Of a stretch of DNA of 64,000 nt, positions 53,361 through 61,220 are shown piece by piece (position 1 is the first letter of the stretch; each line of letters starts with the position of its first letter). The DNA comes from Prevotella sp. (GTDB lineage Bacteria; Bacteroidota; Bacteroidia; Bacteroidales; Bacteroidaceae). The stretch spans positions 1 to 64,000 of the forward strand of contig JAGAAJ010000021.1 in the NCBI GenBank assembly GCA_017615355.1, in the 5' to 3' direction. The position numbers were made by a program, and so were the translations under genes. The notes under the pieces were generated by a model. That model was not told the DNA's origin. It saw only the letters and a program-made list of their open reading frames with translations, and searched no databases.

Positions 53361-54845
53361 ATGAAAAATTTGTTTGTTATTTCCATTCTGTTGACGAGTA
53401 CACTTGCACTGAATGCACAGAAAGTGACGAAGTACACCACCACTGAACAAACACCGTGGGTGACAGGAAAGACGTCACTCGCCGTGAAGGCCGACGGAAC
53501 GGTGGTAGCAACGGTGGACGGCAGCGAAAAGGGGGTGACGTTCCGCGCCTGGGGCACCACGTTCAACGAACTGGACTGGGATGCCTTCAACCTGCTGAGT
53601 CGTGACGACCAGGACGAGGTGATGCATCATTTGTTTGCCAAGGACGGAGACCTGCGCTTCACGCATGGCCGCGTGTCGATGAATGCCAACGACTATGCCC
53701 GCAGCTGGTACTCATGCGACGATGTGGTGGGCGACCTTGGGCTGAAGTACTTCAACATCGAGCGCGACAAACGGAACATCATCCCGCTGGCCCGTGCAGC
53801 TCAGAAGTATTGTCCACAGCTACAGCTCTTCATGAGCCCGTGGAGCCCGCCCACATGGATGAAAATCAACCAGGACTACTGTGTGTTGAGCAGCCCCTAT
53901 AACACACAGCCAAAGGAGAAGGATTATCTGCTGTACGGCGGCAAGGAGATTGTCGATCCCGATGAGATGAAACTGCTGGGCGAGCGCAACGGCGTCTTCC
54001 CCCGTCGTCTGGCCACACAGGACTATTTCATCCAAGACCCGCGCTACCTGCAGAGCTATGCCGATATGTTCTGCCGCTTCATCGACCTCTACGCTGAGCA
54101 AGGGCTGCCCATCACAAAGGTGATGTATCAGAACGAGGCCTACAGCTATACACCCTATCCCGGCTGCGCCTGGACGGCGGAGGGCACGTTGCGCTTCAAC
54201 AACGAATACCTGGCTCCAACGCTCCGCGAAAGACATCCCGAGGTGGAACTGTGGATAGGCACATTCAACACCAACCGCCTGGACTATGTCGAGAAGACCA
54301 TCGACGGGCTCAAGGGTGTGGTCGGCATCGCTACCCAATGGGAGTGTCGTGAGAACCTGCCCCAGCTCAAGGAGCGCTATCCGCATCTGCGCCTGATGAT
54401 GAGCGAGAGCGAGTGCGGCGACGGCTCGATGGACTGGAAGGCCGGCGAGCATACTTTCTTCCTGCTCAGCGACAATCTCGGCAACGGTTGCGATGAATAC
54501 TACAACTGGAACTTCATTCTCACCGACAAAGGACAGTCGACATGGGGCTGGACGCAGAACGCCCTGATTCAGGTAGACAGCAAGACGCGCCAGAAACGCT
54601 ATACCGCCGAATACTACGCCTACAAGCATTTCTGCCAGTTTGTTGCTCCAGGAACAGAAATGATAGCCTACGCAGGACGGGAATACAGCAAGACGCCAGT
54701 TGTCGTATTCCGCAACGGTCAGCAAATCATCGTTACAGTCGGCAATTTCACCGACAGCGATACCAGCCTGAGTGTCAAGGTGAAAGGCAAATACCTGAAC
54801 ATAGCAGCCCCCACACACTCGTTTAACACCTATGTGATAGGGTAA
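53361..54845 (+). CDS. GH30 family glycosidase, exported
   Basis: A 494-residue enzyme with a signal peptide ending LALNAQ. The barrel shows RAWGTTFNELDWDAF and MSPWSPPTWMK. The acid/base Glu259 is in MYQNEAY, and a nucleophile motif MMSESECGDG (Glu349 or Glu351) follows. A C-terminal beta-sandwich ends in HSFNTYVIG. GH30 members in Bacteroidetes cut beta-1,6-glucan, glucosylceramide-type bonds or glucuronoxylan; this one resembles the first two more than the xylanases. The ATG at 53361 is used; a TTG two codons upstream is less likely. It lies 55 bases after the GH2 gene. Confidence 0.9.
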   Translation: MKNLFVISILLTSTLALNAQKVTKYTTTEQTPWVTGKTSLAVKADGTVVATVDGSEKGVTFRAWGTTFNELDWDAFNLLSRDDQDEVMHHLFAKDGDLRFTHGRVSMNANDYARSWYSCDDVVGDLGLKYFNIERDKRNIIPLARAAQKYCPQLQLFMSPWSPPTWMKINQDYCVLSSPYNTQPKEKDYLLYGGKEIVDPDEMKLLGERNGVFPRRLATQDYFIQDPRYLQSYADMFCRFIDLYAEQGLPITKVMYQNEAYSYTPYPGCAWTAEGTLRFNNEYLAPTLRERHPEVELWIGTFNTNRLDYVEKTIDGLKGVVGIATQWECRENLPQLKERYPHLRLMMSESECGDGSMDWKAGEHTFFLLSDNLGNGCDEYYNWNFILTDKGQSTWGWTQNALIQVDSKTRQKRYTAEYYAYKHFCQFVAPGTEMIAYAGREYSKTPVVVFRNGQQIIVTVGNFTDSDTSLSVKVKGKYLNIAAPTHSFNTYVIG

Positions 54846-54893
54846 TAACATCCGAATGATGCAATTACGGCAAAAGGCAGATTATAACTGTGC

Positions 54894-55697
54894 CTACAAT
54901 ATTTCTGACAAAGACATAGAAGAGCAAGTCTCACTATCTAGGGCCTCGTGAGTCACCCCGTTGGTGGCCACCACACTGTCGCCTTCCATCATGTATTCAT
55001 AACCTTCGAAGTTGGTCACCTTGCCGCCAGCCTCTCTCACAATCAGGGCACCAGCCATAAAGTCCCACTGCCCAATGTAGCGCTCCACATAACCATCCAG
55101 CCTGCCATCAGCCACATAGCACAGGGCCATCGCTGCTGAGCCAATCATGCGGATGCTGCCCACATTGCCATAGAAACGTTCAATCAGATGCTTAATCATG
55201 GGCTTGTAGGCATCGCTGTTATAGGGCAGCTGCAGGCAGAGCAGAGCATCATCTATCGTGCTGTTACTCACGTGGATAGCCTTCCCATTCATGTACGCCC
55301 CACCACCTTGCCATGCATAGAAACACTCGTTGGCACAAATCTCATACACCACGCCAATCAATATCTCACGGCCTTTTGTCAGGGCAATGGAGACGGCATA
55401 GGGAGCATATCCGTGGATGAAGTTCGTAGTGCCATCCAGAGGGTCCACCACCCAAAGCATCTGCTCGTCCTGATGAGTGGCCAGGCCCTCTTCCGTGATA
55501 AATCCAGCCTCGGGCAACAGCTTCTTCAGGGCCTCCACAATCATCCTCTCCGATCCCTTGTCCACGTAAGATACGTAGTCGTGAGCATGCTTGCGTTCCA
55601 CCTGCTCCACGTTGAACCCCTTCCGTTCATTCTGTATGTATGTGCCGGCTTCCTGGGCCACACGGCACACCTCCCTTGTCAGTTTCTCTAAGTCCAT
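54894..55697 (-). CDS. Inositol monophosphatase family protein
   Basis: A 267-residue metal-dependent sugar phosphatase. The metal site motifs are WVVDPLDGTTNFIHG and, C-terminal, QWDFMAGALIVREAGG, with the Glu of the ITEEG type in GFITEEG. The family includes inositol-1-phosphatase (SuhB) and CysQ-like 3'-phosphoadenosine phosphatases; the sequence looks closer to SuhB. The ATG at 55697 gives MDLEKLTREVCRVA, and the longer start at 55745 crosses the -7 element. It stands alone on the minus strand inside the hydrolase region. Confidence 0.92.
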   Translation of the reverse strand: MDLEKLTREVCRVAQEAGTYIQNERKGFNVEQVERKHAHDYVSYVDKGSERMIVEALKKLLPEAGFITEEGLATHQDEQMLWVVDPLDGTTNFIHGYAPYAVSIALTKGREILIGVVYEICANECFYAWQGGGAYMNGKAIHVSNSTIDDALLCLQLPYNSDAYKPMIKHLIERFYGNVGSIRMIGSAAMALCYVADGRLDGYVERYIGQWDFMAGALIVREAGGKVTNFEGYEYMMEGDSVVATNGVTHEALDSETCSSMSLSEIL

Positions 55698-55714
55698 CTT
55701 AAGTTTTTTGTTTG

Positions 55715-55722
55715 CAAAGATA
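55715..55722 (-). promoter_or_regulatory. -7 element of the inositol-monophosphatase-like gene
   Basis: TATCTTTG on the minus strand, 17 bases before the ATG. No -33 match is seen at 19-21 bases. Confidence 0.55.
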
Positions 55723-55817
55723 CTACATTTTCTATTATTATGCATGCAAATTTATACAAAAATTGGCAAAAGCAAAATAGCCTTTGCCAATTGGGAATGT
55801 GAATGTCAAATCATTTA

Positions 55818-56423
55818 TTAGCGCTTTGTATAGCCACCATTGTCCTTCTCCTCGATGTAGCCCCTCGTCTTCCACTGGCTGAGCATGTTCCTGATGCGCT
55901 TCTCGTCGGGCTCCTTGCCTGCTGCCGTGTAGACGCGCACCACCTCGTCGTAGGTGAACACGCCCTGCTCGTTGGTGTTGATGCCGTCGAGAAGGCTCTG
56001 CGGACCGTTCTTCGACATCTTCGCGCCTTCGTTGGTCTTGCGGATGTCTTCGGCAAAGAGCTTGTATTTCAAGTACATATCTACCTGCATCGACCAACGG
56101 CAGTAGTCTTCTATCGTTGCCTCCCACTTCATGCCGTTGGCGGCGTAGATGAGGCAGGCACGGCGAAAGGCGGCTACCAGGCTGCGGTGTGAGAGCGAGT
56201 CGAGGATTCTTGACTGCGTCTTCGAATTGAACTCGTCGATTTCGGCCTTCAGCTTCTCGGCCATCTTCTGAGCCTGCTTGCACACGATGGTGCCGGTGGC
56301 TTTCTTCAAGTTGTCGATGAAGTAGCGGATGCTCTCGTCGTACGAGGTACGAGGTGCGAGAATACCTAAAGCCTCACGCAGAGCCTTCCCGATGAGGGGA
56401 GGCTTTTTTATGCCGCGCAGAGC
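55818..56423 (-). pseudogene. Remnant of a DUF3987-type mobile-element protein
   Basis: An open frame with no ATG start runs from an in-frame stop at 56424-56426 to 55818. The last 170 or so residues, including ACLIYAANGMKWEATIEDYCRWS and a winged-helix-like tail (MLSQWKTRGYIEEKDNGGY), resemble the C-terminus of DUF3987 proteins. Those primase/helicase-like proteins occur on Bacteroides mobile elements and are several hundred residues long. The N-terminal portion is missing and the first 25 codons are repeat DNA. It is therefore read as a 5'-truncated relic. The family match is from memory. Confidence 0.6.
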
Positions 56424-56432
56424 TTAATCAAA

Positions 56433-56516
56433 CTCGCGCAGAGCCGCAGAGTACGCAGAGGAAACGCAGAGGGGCATTTTTTTGTTACCTCAGCGTACTC
56501 TGCAGCTCTGCGCGAG
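56433..56516. repeat. Long hairpin with CGCAGAG motifs
   Basis: Two 29-base arms (56433-56461 and 56488-56516) are complementary at 27 of 29 positions. They are rich in CGCAGAG/CTCTGCG motifs and enclose a 26-base loop. It sits between the DUF3987 relic and the GH89 gene. It looks like a REP-type or MITE-like element. Confidence 0.85.
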
Positions 56517-56539
56517 AATGAATAGCAGCACGCCGCAGC

Positions 56540-56619
56540 GGGAGTAACGATACTCAGAAATGGGAGTAACGGTGTTCCCAAATGGGAGTAACGGTACTCA
56601 GTAGCGGGAATAGCGGTAG
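56540..56619. repeat. 22-bp tandem palindromic repeat, 3.6 units
   Basis: Units begin at 56540, 56562, 56584 and 56606 (partial), each starting GGGAGTAACG. The first and third contain GAGTA-4 bases-TACTC stems; the second pairs GGGA with TCCC. The array lies just upstream of the GH89 promoter. The remaining bases of the 56310-56713 gap hold only the relic frame, the hairpin at 56433 and that promoter. Confidence 0.85.
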
Positions 56620-56648
56620 AAAAAAAATTTGGAGCTTTGAAAAATATA

Positions 56649-56680
56649 TTTGGAGCGTTAGAAAAAAATTTGTATCTTTG
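56649..56680 (+). promoter_or_regulatory. Promoter of the GH89 gene
   Basis: TTTG (56649-56652), 20 bases, TATCTTTG (56673-56680), with the ATG 33 bases later. The sequence TTTGGAGC occurs twice, about 22 bases apart (near 56628 and 56649), the second copy covering the -33 element. This could be a regulator site. Confidence 0.75.
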
Positions 56681-56713
56681 CAAGCAAATTGATAACCCTA
56701 AAACAAAACGACT

Positions 56714-58990
56714 ATGAAGAAAGCTTTAAAGACAACATTTTTGACGATGGTGTGCCTCTTTGGCCTGTTGATGACGGCTGGCGCCACACCCATCGACGAC
56801 CTGATAGAGCGCATCGACAAGGGTGGCTCAAGGAAATTCAAGATTGAGCTGAAGCAGGCCGACAAGGACTATTTCGAGCTCGACCAGCAGGGCAGCCGCG
56901 TGGTGATCAGAGGCAACTCGTGGGTGAACATCGGCGTGGGCCTGAACTGGTATCTGAAGTATTACGCAGGCGTGCATCTCTCATGGAATCAGATGCAGGC
57001 AAAGCTGCCCAACGTGCTGCCTCCCGTGACAAAGAAGGAGCGCCACGAGACGGGTCTCACGCTGCGCTATGCCTTCAACTACTGCACCTTCTCCTACTCG
57101 ATGGCTTTCTGGGACTGGGAGCGCTGGCAGCAGGAGATTGACTGGCTCTGCCTGCACGGCGTCAACCTGCCCCTGGCCATCGTGGGCGAGGAATGTGTGT
57201 GGCGCAACATGCTGCTGAAGCTGGGCTACAGCGAAGAGGAGATAGGCAAGTTCATCGCCGGCCCAGCCTTCCTCGCGTGGTGGGAGATGAACAACCTCGA
57301 GGGCTGGGGCGGTCCCCTACCCCTCTCATGGTATGCCCGTCAGGAGCAGCTGCAGAAGAAGATCCTGAAGCGGATGAAGGAGCTGGGCATGCATCCTGTG
57401 TTGCCAGGCTATTGCGGCATGATGCCCCACGATGCGAAGGAGCGCCTGGGGCTGAACGTGAGCGATGCAGGGCTGTGGAACGGTTTCCAGAGACCCGCCA
57501 ACCTGGTGCCTACGGATGAGCGCTTCGACGAGATTGCCAAGCTCTACTACGACGAGCTGACGAAGCTCTACGGCAAGGCTGACTACTACTCGATGGACCC
57601 CTTCCACGAAAGCGGCGATGACGCCAGCATCGACTATGCCGCATCTGGCCGCAAGCTGATGGATGCGATGAAGCGCGTCAATCCCAAGGCCGTGTGGGTG
57701 ATTCAGGGATGGACGGAGAACCCGAGGCCTGAGATGGTGGACTCGATGAAGGCCGGCGACCTGCTGGTGCTCGACCTCTTCTCAGAGTGTCGCCCGATGT
57801 TCGGAGCGCCCAGCATCTGGAAACGCGGCAACGGCTACAAGCAACACCAATGGCTCTTCTGCCTCCTGCAGAACTTTGGCGCCAACGTCGGCCTGCACGG
57901 GCGCATGGATCAGCTGCTGAACAATTACTACGGTTCCTCGAATGCTGTCAAGACGTGGAGCGAGCCGTCGGGCATCGGCTTCACGATGGAGGGCTCGGAG
58001 AACAATCCCGTGATGTTCGAGCTGATGAGCGAGCTGCCTTGGCGTTCGCAGAAATTCACAAAGGAAGAATGGGTAAAATGCTATATAAAAGCACGTTATA
58101 ACATAGAGAATACAGATATTGAAAAGGCTTGGCTGCTACTTTCGAAGACCATCTACAACTGTCCTCCAGGCAACAACCAGCAAGGCCCTCACGAAAGTAT
58201 CTTCTGCGGCAGACCCTCGCTGAACAACTTCCAGGCCTCGTCGTGGTCGAAGATGAAAAACTACTACGACCCGGCCTCAACACTCGAGGCTGCAAGAATA
58301 TTTCTGAGTGGCGCAGAAGAAATCTCAAATCTCAAATCCCAAATCTCAAATCTAAATAACCTCGAGTACGACCTCGTCGATATTACCCGTCAGGCCTTGG
58401 CCGACCAGGCTCGCCTGCAATACCAGCACGTCATTGCCGACTACAAAGCCTTCGCCGTCGAGGACTTCAGGAAATCGTCAGAACGGTTCCTGCACATGCT
58501 CTTGCTGCAGGACTCACTCCTGGCCACACGTGCTGAGTTCCGCCTGGGCCATTGGACTCAGCCTGCCATCAACTGCGGCACCACGCCTGAGGAGCAGCAG
58601 CTCTATGAGTGGAACGCCCGCGTGCAGATCACTACCTGGGGGAACCGCTACTGTGCCGACACGGGCGGCCTGCGCGACTATGCCCACAAGGAGTGGCAGG
58701 GCTTGCTGCGCGATTTCTACTACCCTCGCTGGAAAGCCTATTTCGATGCGCTCCTGGCACAGATGGAGGCACAGACAAAGCCTCAGCCTGAACTGCTTGG
58801 CGGCGGTCCTAACGCCAACAAGACCGCCTCGGAGCTCTTCGCTATGGCCTTGCCACAAGAGGTGAAGATTGACTGGTACGCTCTTGAGGAGCCTTGGACG
58901 CTACGCCATAACGGCTACTCTGCCCAACCAGAGGGTGATGCCCTCCAGATGAGCAGCAGGGTGATGAAATTTTTGCTAGAAAGACAATGA
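56714..58990 (+). CDS. GH89 alpha-N-acetylglucosaminidase, exported
   Basis: A 758-residue NAGLU-type enzyme with a signal peptide ending TAGATP. It releases terminal alpha-linked GlcNAc, as found on gastric mucin and heparan fragments. The N-terminal domain precedes the barrel. Glu299 in DPFHESG and Glu426 in FTMEGSENNP correspond to the two catalytic glutamates of the family. The all-helical C-terminal domain holds a 7-bp-repeat insert at residues 536-547 (ISNLKSQ type). It has its own promoter and stands between the plant-glycan gene sets, which is unusual for a pure plant-fibre degrader. Confidence 0.93.
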   Translation: MKKALKTTFLTMVCLFGLLMTAGATPIDDLIERIDKGGSRKFKIELKQADKDYFELDQQGSRVVIRGNSWVNIGVGLNWYLKYYAGVHLSWNQMQAKLPNVLPPVTKKERHETGLTLRYAFNYCTFSYSMAFWDWERWQQEIDWLCLHGVNLPLAIVGEECVWRNMLLKLGYSEEEIGKFIAGPAFLAWWEMNNLEGWGGPLPLSWYARQEQLQKKILKRMKELGMHPVLPGYCGMMPHDAKERLGLNVSDAGLWNGFQRPANLVPTDERFDEIAKLYYDELTKLYGKADYYSMDPFHESGDDASIDYAASGRKLMDAMKRVNPKAVWVIQGWTENPRPEMVDSMKAGDLLVLDLFSECRPMFGAPSIWKRGNGYKQHQWLFCLLQNFGANVGLHGRMDQLLNNYYGSSNAVKTWSEPSGIGFTMEGSENNPVMFELMSELPWRSQKFTKEEWVKCYIKARYNIENTDIEKAWLLLSKTIYNCPPGNNQQGPHESIFCGRPSLNNFQASSWSKMKNYYDPASTLEAARIFLSGAEEISNLKSQISNLNNLEYDLVDITRQALADQARLQYQHVIADYKAFAVEDFRKSSERFLHMLLLQDSLLATRAEFRLGHWTQPAINCGTTPEEQQLYEWNARVQITTWGNRYCADTGGLRDYAHKEWQGLLRDFYYPRWKAYFDALLAQMEAQTKPQPELLGGGPNANKTASELFAMALPQEVKIDWYALEEPWTLRHNGYSAQPEGDALQMSSRVMKFLLERQ
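58320..58354. repeat. 7-bp repeat inside the GH89 gene
   Basis: Five units (AAATCTC, AAATCTC, AAATCCC, AAATCTC, AAATCTA), read in frame as EISNLKSQISNLN. Three 7-base units equal seven codons, so the peptide itself has a 7-residue period. Confidence 0.85.
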
Positions 58991-58997
58991 AAAACTA

Positions 58998-59029
58998 TAG
59001 GGACTTCTTGGCTTTCCAAGGAGTCCCTA
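58998..59029 (-). terminator. Terminator of the GH43 gene
   Basis: A 14-base stem TAGGGACTTCTTGG / CCAAGGAGTCCCTA with one G-T pair and a 4-base loop, lying between convergent GH89 and GH43. On the minus strand it is followed by AGTTTTTC, so it serves the GH43 side; it could also stop plus-strand transcripts. Confidence 0.75.
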
Positions 59030-59051
59030 CAGTTAGATGTTTCCCAATATA

Positions 59052-60053
59052 TCATTCGTTGATGACTTTCTGAATGGTGCCATCGGCGTTGTAGAACAAC
59101 TGCTGCACCTTCAGGGAGCGCAGATGTGTTACGTCGTTTGAGGGCACGCAGTCGTGGAAGAAGAGATACCACTGGCCGCGATACTCCACGATGCAATGAT
59201 GCGTGGTCCAGCCTACGACGGGATCAAGGATGACACCCTGATAGGTGAAGGGACCGTAGGGATTGTCGCCTGTAGCATAGCACAGCATGTGGCTGTCGCC
59301 AGTTGAATAGCTGAAGTAATACTTGCCGTTATACTTGTGCATCCATGAAGCCTCGAAGAAACGATGCGGGTCGCCTGCCTTCAGGGGCTGTCCGTCCTTG
59401 TCGACAATGATGACTCGACGAGGAGCCTCAGCAAACTGCAGCATATCGTCGCTCATACGTGCCATCAGGCTAGGCAGGGCAGGCATATCAGGAGCCGTGA
59501 AAAGCTGCGTCTTGCGGTCAGGGGCAGGACCGAGGTCGATACCTTCCTTCAGCACCTGCTGCGGAGCCACGTTCCATTGGAGCTGTCCACCCCAGAGACC
59601 ACCGTAGTAGCAGTAGACCTGTCCGTCGTCGTCCTTGAACACGCAGGGGTCGATGCTGTTGGCACCACGAATGGGATGCTCCTGAGGGATGAACGGGCCT
59701 TCGGGCTTGTCGGCAATAGCGACGCCAAGATGGAACACGCCGTTGTAGTCCTTGGCAGAGAAGATGAGGTAATACTTGCCGTCTTTCTCGCATACATCGC
59801 TGTCCCACATCTGTTTCTCGGCCCAAGGCACCTGGTCCACATCGAGGATCACACCGTGGTCGGTTGCAGGATCGGTCTCTACATTGTCAAACGAGAGAAC
59901 ATGGTAGTCGCGCATCTGGAAATGGCCACCATCGTCGTCGAAGGCAGCACCTGCCTCCCAGTCATGCGAGGGATAGACGTATAGGCGGTTGTTAAACACG
60001 TGGGCCGCAGGATCGGCCATGTAGTCTTGGGGGAAAAGATACCTTGCTTTCAT
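59052..60053 (-). CDS. GH43 family glycosidase, no signal peptide
   Basis: A 333-residue five-bladed propeller enzyme. The expected triad is visible: Asp14 in YMADPAAHV, the pKa modulator Asp135 in NSIDPCVF and the general acid Glu234 in RFFEASW. The N-terminus MKARYLFPQDYMADP begins at the first blade with no export signal. It is therefore probably a cytoplasmic beta-xylosidase or arabinofuranosidase acting on imported oligosaccharides. It is downstream of GH10 and the GPH symporter on the same strand, which fits a xylan-use module. Confidence 0.9.
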   Translation of the reverse strand: MKARYLFPQDYMADPAAHVFNNRLYVYPSHDWEAGAAFDDDGGHFQMRDYHVLSFDNVETDPATDHGVILDVDQVPWAEKQMWDSDVCEKDGKYYLIFSAKDYNGVFHLGVAIADKPEGPFIPQEHPIRGANSIDPCVFKDDDGQVYCYYGGLWGGQLQWNVAPQQVLKEGIDLGPAPDRKTQLFTAPDMPALPSLMARMSDDMLQFAEAPRRVIIVDKDGQPLKAGDPHRFFEASWMHKYNGKYYFSYSTGDSHMLCYATGDNPYGPFTYQGVILDPVVGWTTHHCIVEYRGQWYLFFHDCVPSNDVTHLRSLKVQQLFYNADGTIQKVINE

Positions 60054-60059
60054 AGTTTT

Positions 60060-60115
60060 CGATATTTCGTTATTACGATTTTTCGTTATTTCGTTATCAC
60101 GTTATTACGATCATT
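60060..60115. repeat. 8-bp tandem repeat between GH43 and GH10
   Basis: Seven 8-base units of the type CGTTATTA (variants CGATATTT, CGATTTTT, CGTTATTT, CGTTATCA, CGATCATT). The array fills the whole 57-base gap between the two genes and includes the GH10 stop codon at 60111-60113. Confidence 0.85.
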
Positions 60116-61220
60116 TATACAGCTCCATGATTTTCTTCACTACAGGCTTCGCCTTGTATTGGCGGTCGAAGAGCAACGGGTAGTTGGTGCGTCCCTTGAT
60201 GGGCCAGCTGTTCAGCCACGAGCCGCCATCGCTGACGCCCCACAGGTTGATGCGGCTGATCTGGTCGCGATGCTTGTAGTAGATATTGAAAAGAGCGAGC
60301 CAGCGGTCGTCAAGCTCCTTCTGCTTGGCAGCAGGGAGACCGTCAGTGTAAGGATTGAATTTCTTCTGCAGCTCGAAGTTCTGGGCGATGTCTGCGCCGC
60401 TGAAGCCCTGGGGATTAGGCAACACATTGATGTCGAGCTCAGTAATCATCACCTTCACACCACAGGCGGCAAAGGCATCCATCGACTTCTCGTATTCTGC
60501 GAGATCAGGATAGTCGAGACCGTTGTGGCTCTGCATCCCTACGCCGTCGATGCGCAGGCCCTTGGCCTTCAGGTTTTTCACCAGACGGCAGACAGCCTCG
60601 CGCTTGGTAGCACCCGACATGGAATAGTCGTTGTAGTAGAGCTCGGCATCAGGGTCGGCCTCGTGGGCAGCACGGAAGGCAATCTCGATGAACTCCTCAC
60701 CCAAGAGGTTGTAGAAGGGTGACTTGCGGAAGGAACCGTCGTCCATGATGGCCTCGTTGACGACATCCCAGCCGTACACCTGACCTTTGTAGTGGCCCAC
60801 CACGGTCTTGATGTGCTTGATGAGACGCTCCTTCAACACCTCTTTCGATGCAGGTGATGCCGTATAGCCATTGGTGAACCACCAGTCAGGAGCCTGCGAG
60901 TGCCACACCAGGCAATGGCCCAGCACTTTCAGGTTGTGGTCCTGACAATACTTCACGAACTTATCGGCCACGCGAAAGTCGAAGATTCCCTCGGCAGGCG
61001 CCAGCGTCTCAGGCTTCATGCAGTTTTCAGCAACGGCACAATTGAAGTGCTGATCCATCACGGCATCAGCCTCAGGCACCTGTCCGTCGCTCTGCCATTG
61101 GTTGATGGCAGCACCAATCAGGCAATACTTGCCTACGGCATCCTTCAACCCCTGCTGGGCCATAGATGCTATTGGCATCATGGCCAGGCAGAGAATTAGT
61201 ATTTTTACGTTTTTACCCAT
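60111..61220 (-). CDS. GH10 endo-1,4-beta-xylanase, exported
   Basis: A 369-residue single-domain xylanase with a signal peptide ending MAQQ (residues 1-22). Family blocks are AAINQWQ, NCMKPETLAPAEG and HCLVWHSQAPDWW. The acid/base Glu156 is in WDVVNEAI, and the nucleophile Glu261 is in ITELDIN. It has no carbohydrate-binding insert, unlike many large Prevotella GH10s. The ATG at 61220 overlaps the symporter stop by 8 bases. It probably works in the periplasm on xylo-oligosaccharides or at the surface. Confidence 0.95.
   Translation of the reverse strand: MGKNVKILILCLAMMPIASMAQQGLKDAVGKYCLIGAAINQWQSDGQVPEADAVMDQHFNCAVAENCMKPETLAPAEGIFDFRVADKFVKYCQDHNLKVLGHCLVWHSQAPDWWFTNGYTASPASKEVLKERLIKHIKTVVGHYKGQVYGWDVVNEAIMDDGSFRKSPFYNLLGEEFIEIAFRAAHEADPDAELYYNDYSMSGATKREAVCRLVKNLKAKGLRIDGVGMQSHNGLDYPDLAEYEKSMDAFAACGVKVMITELDINVLPNPQGFSGADIAQNFELQKKFNPYTDGLPAAKQKELDDRWLALFNIYYKHRDQISRINLWGVSDGGSWLNSWPIKGRTNYPLLFDRQYKAKPVVKKIMELYK

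Noticed and set aside
53820..54851. A 343-residue frame antisense to GH30
   Set aside because: Produced by codon bias opposite the GH30 gene; the GH30 catalytic motifs are on the plus strand.
56408..56683. A 91-residue minus-strand frame upstream of GH89
   Set aside because: It is made of the CGCAGAG hairpin and the 22-bp array; no coding signature is visible beyond repeats.
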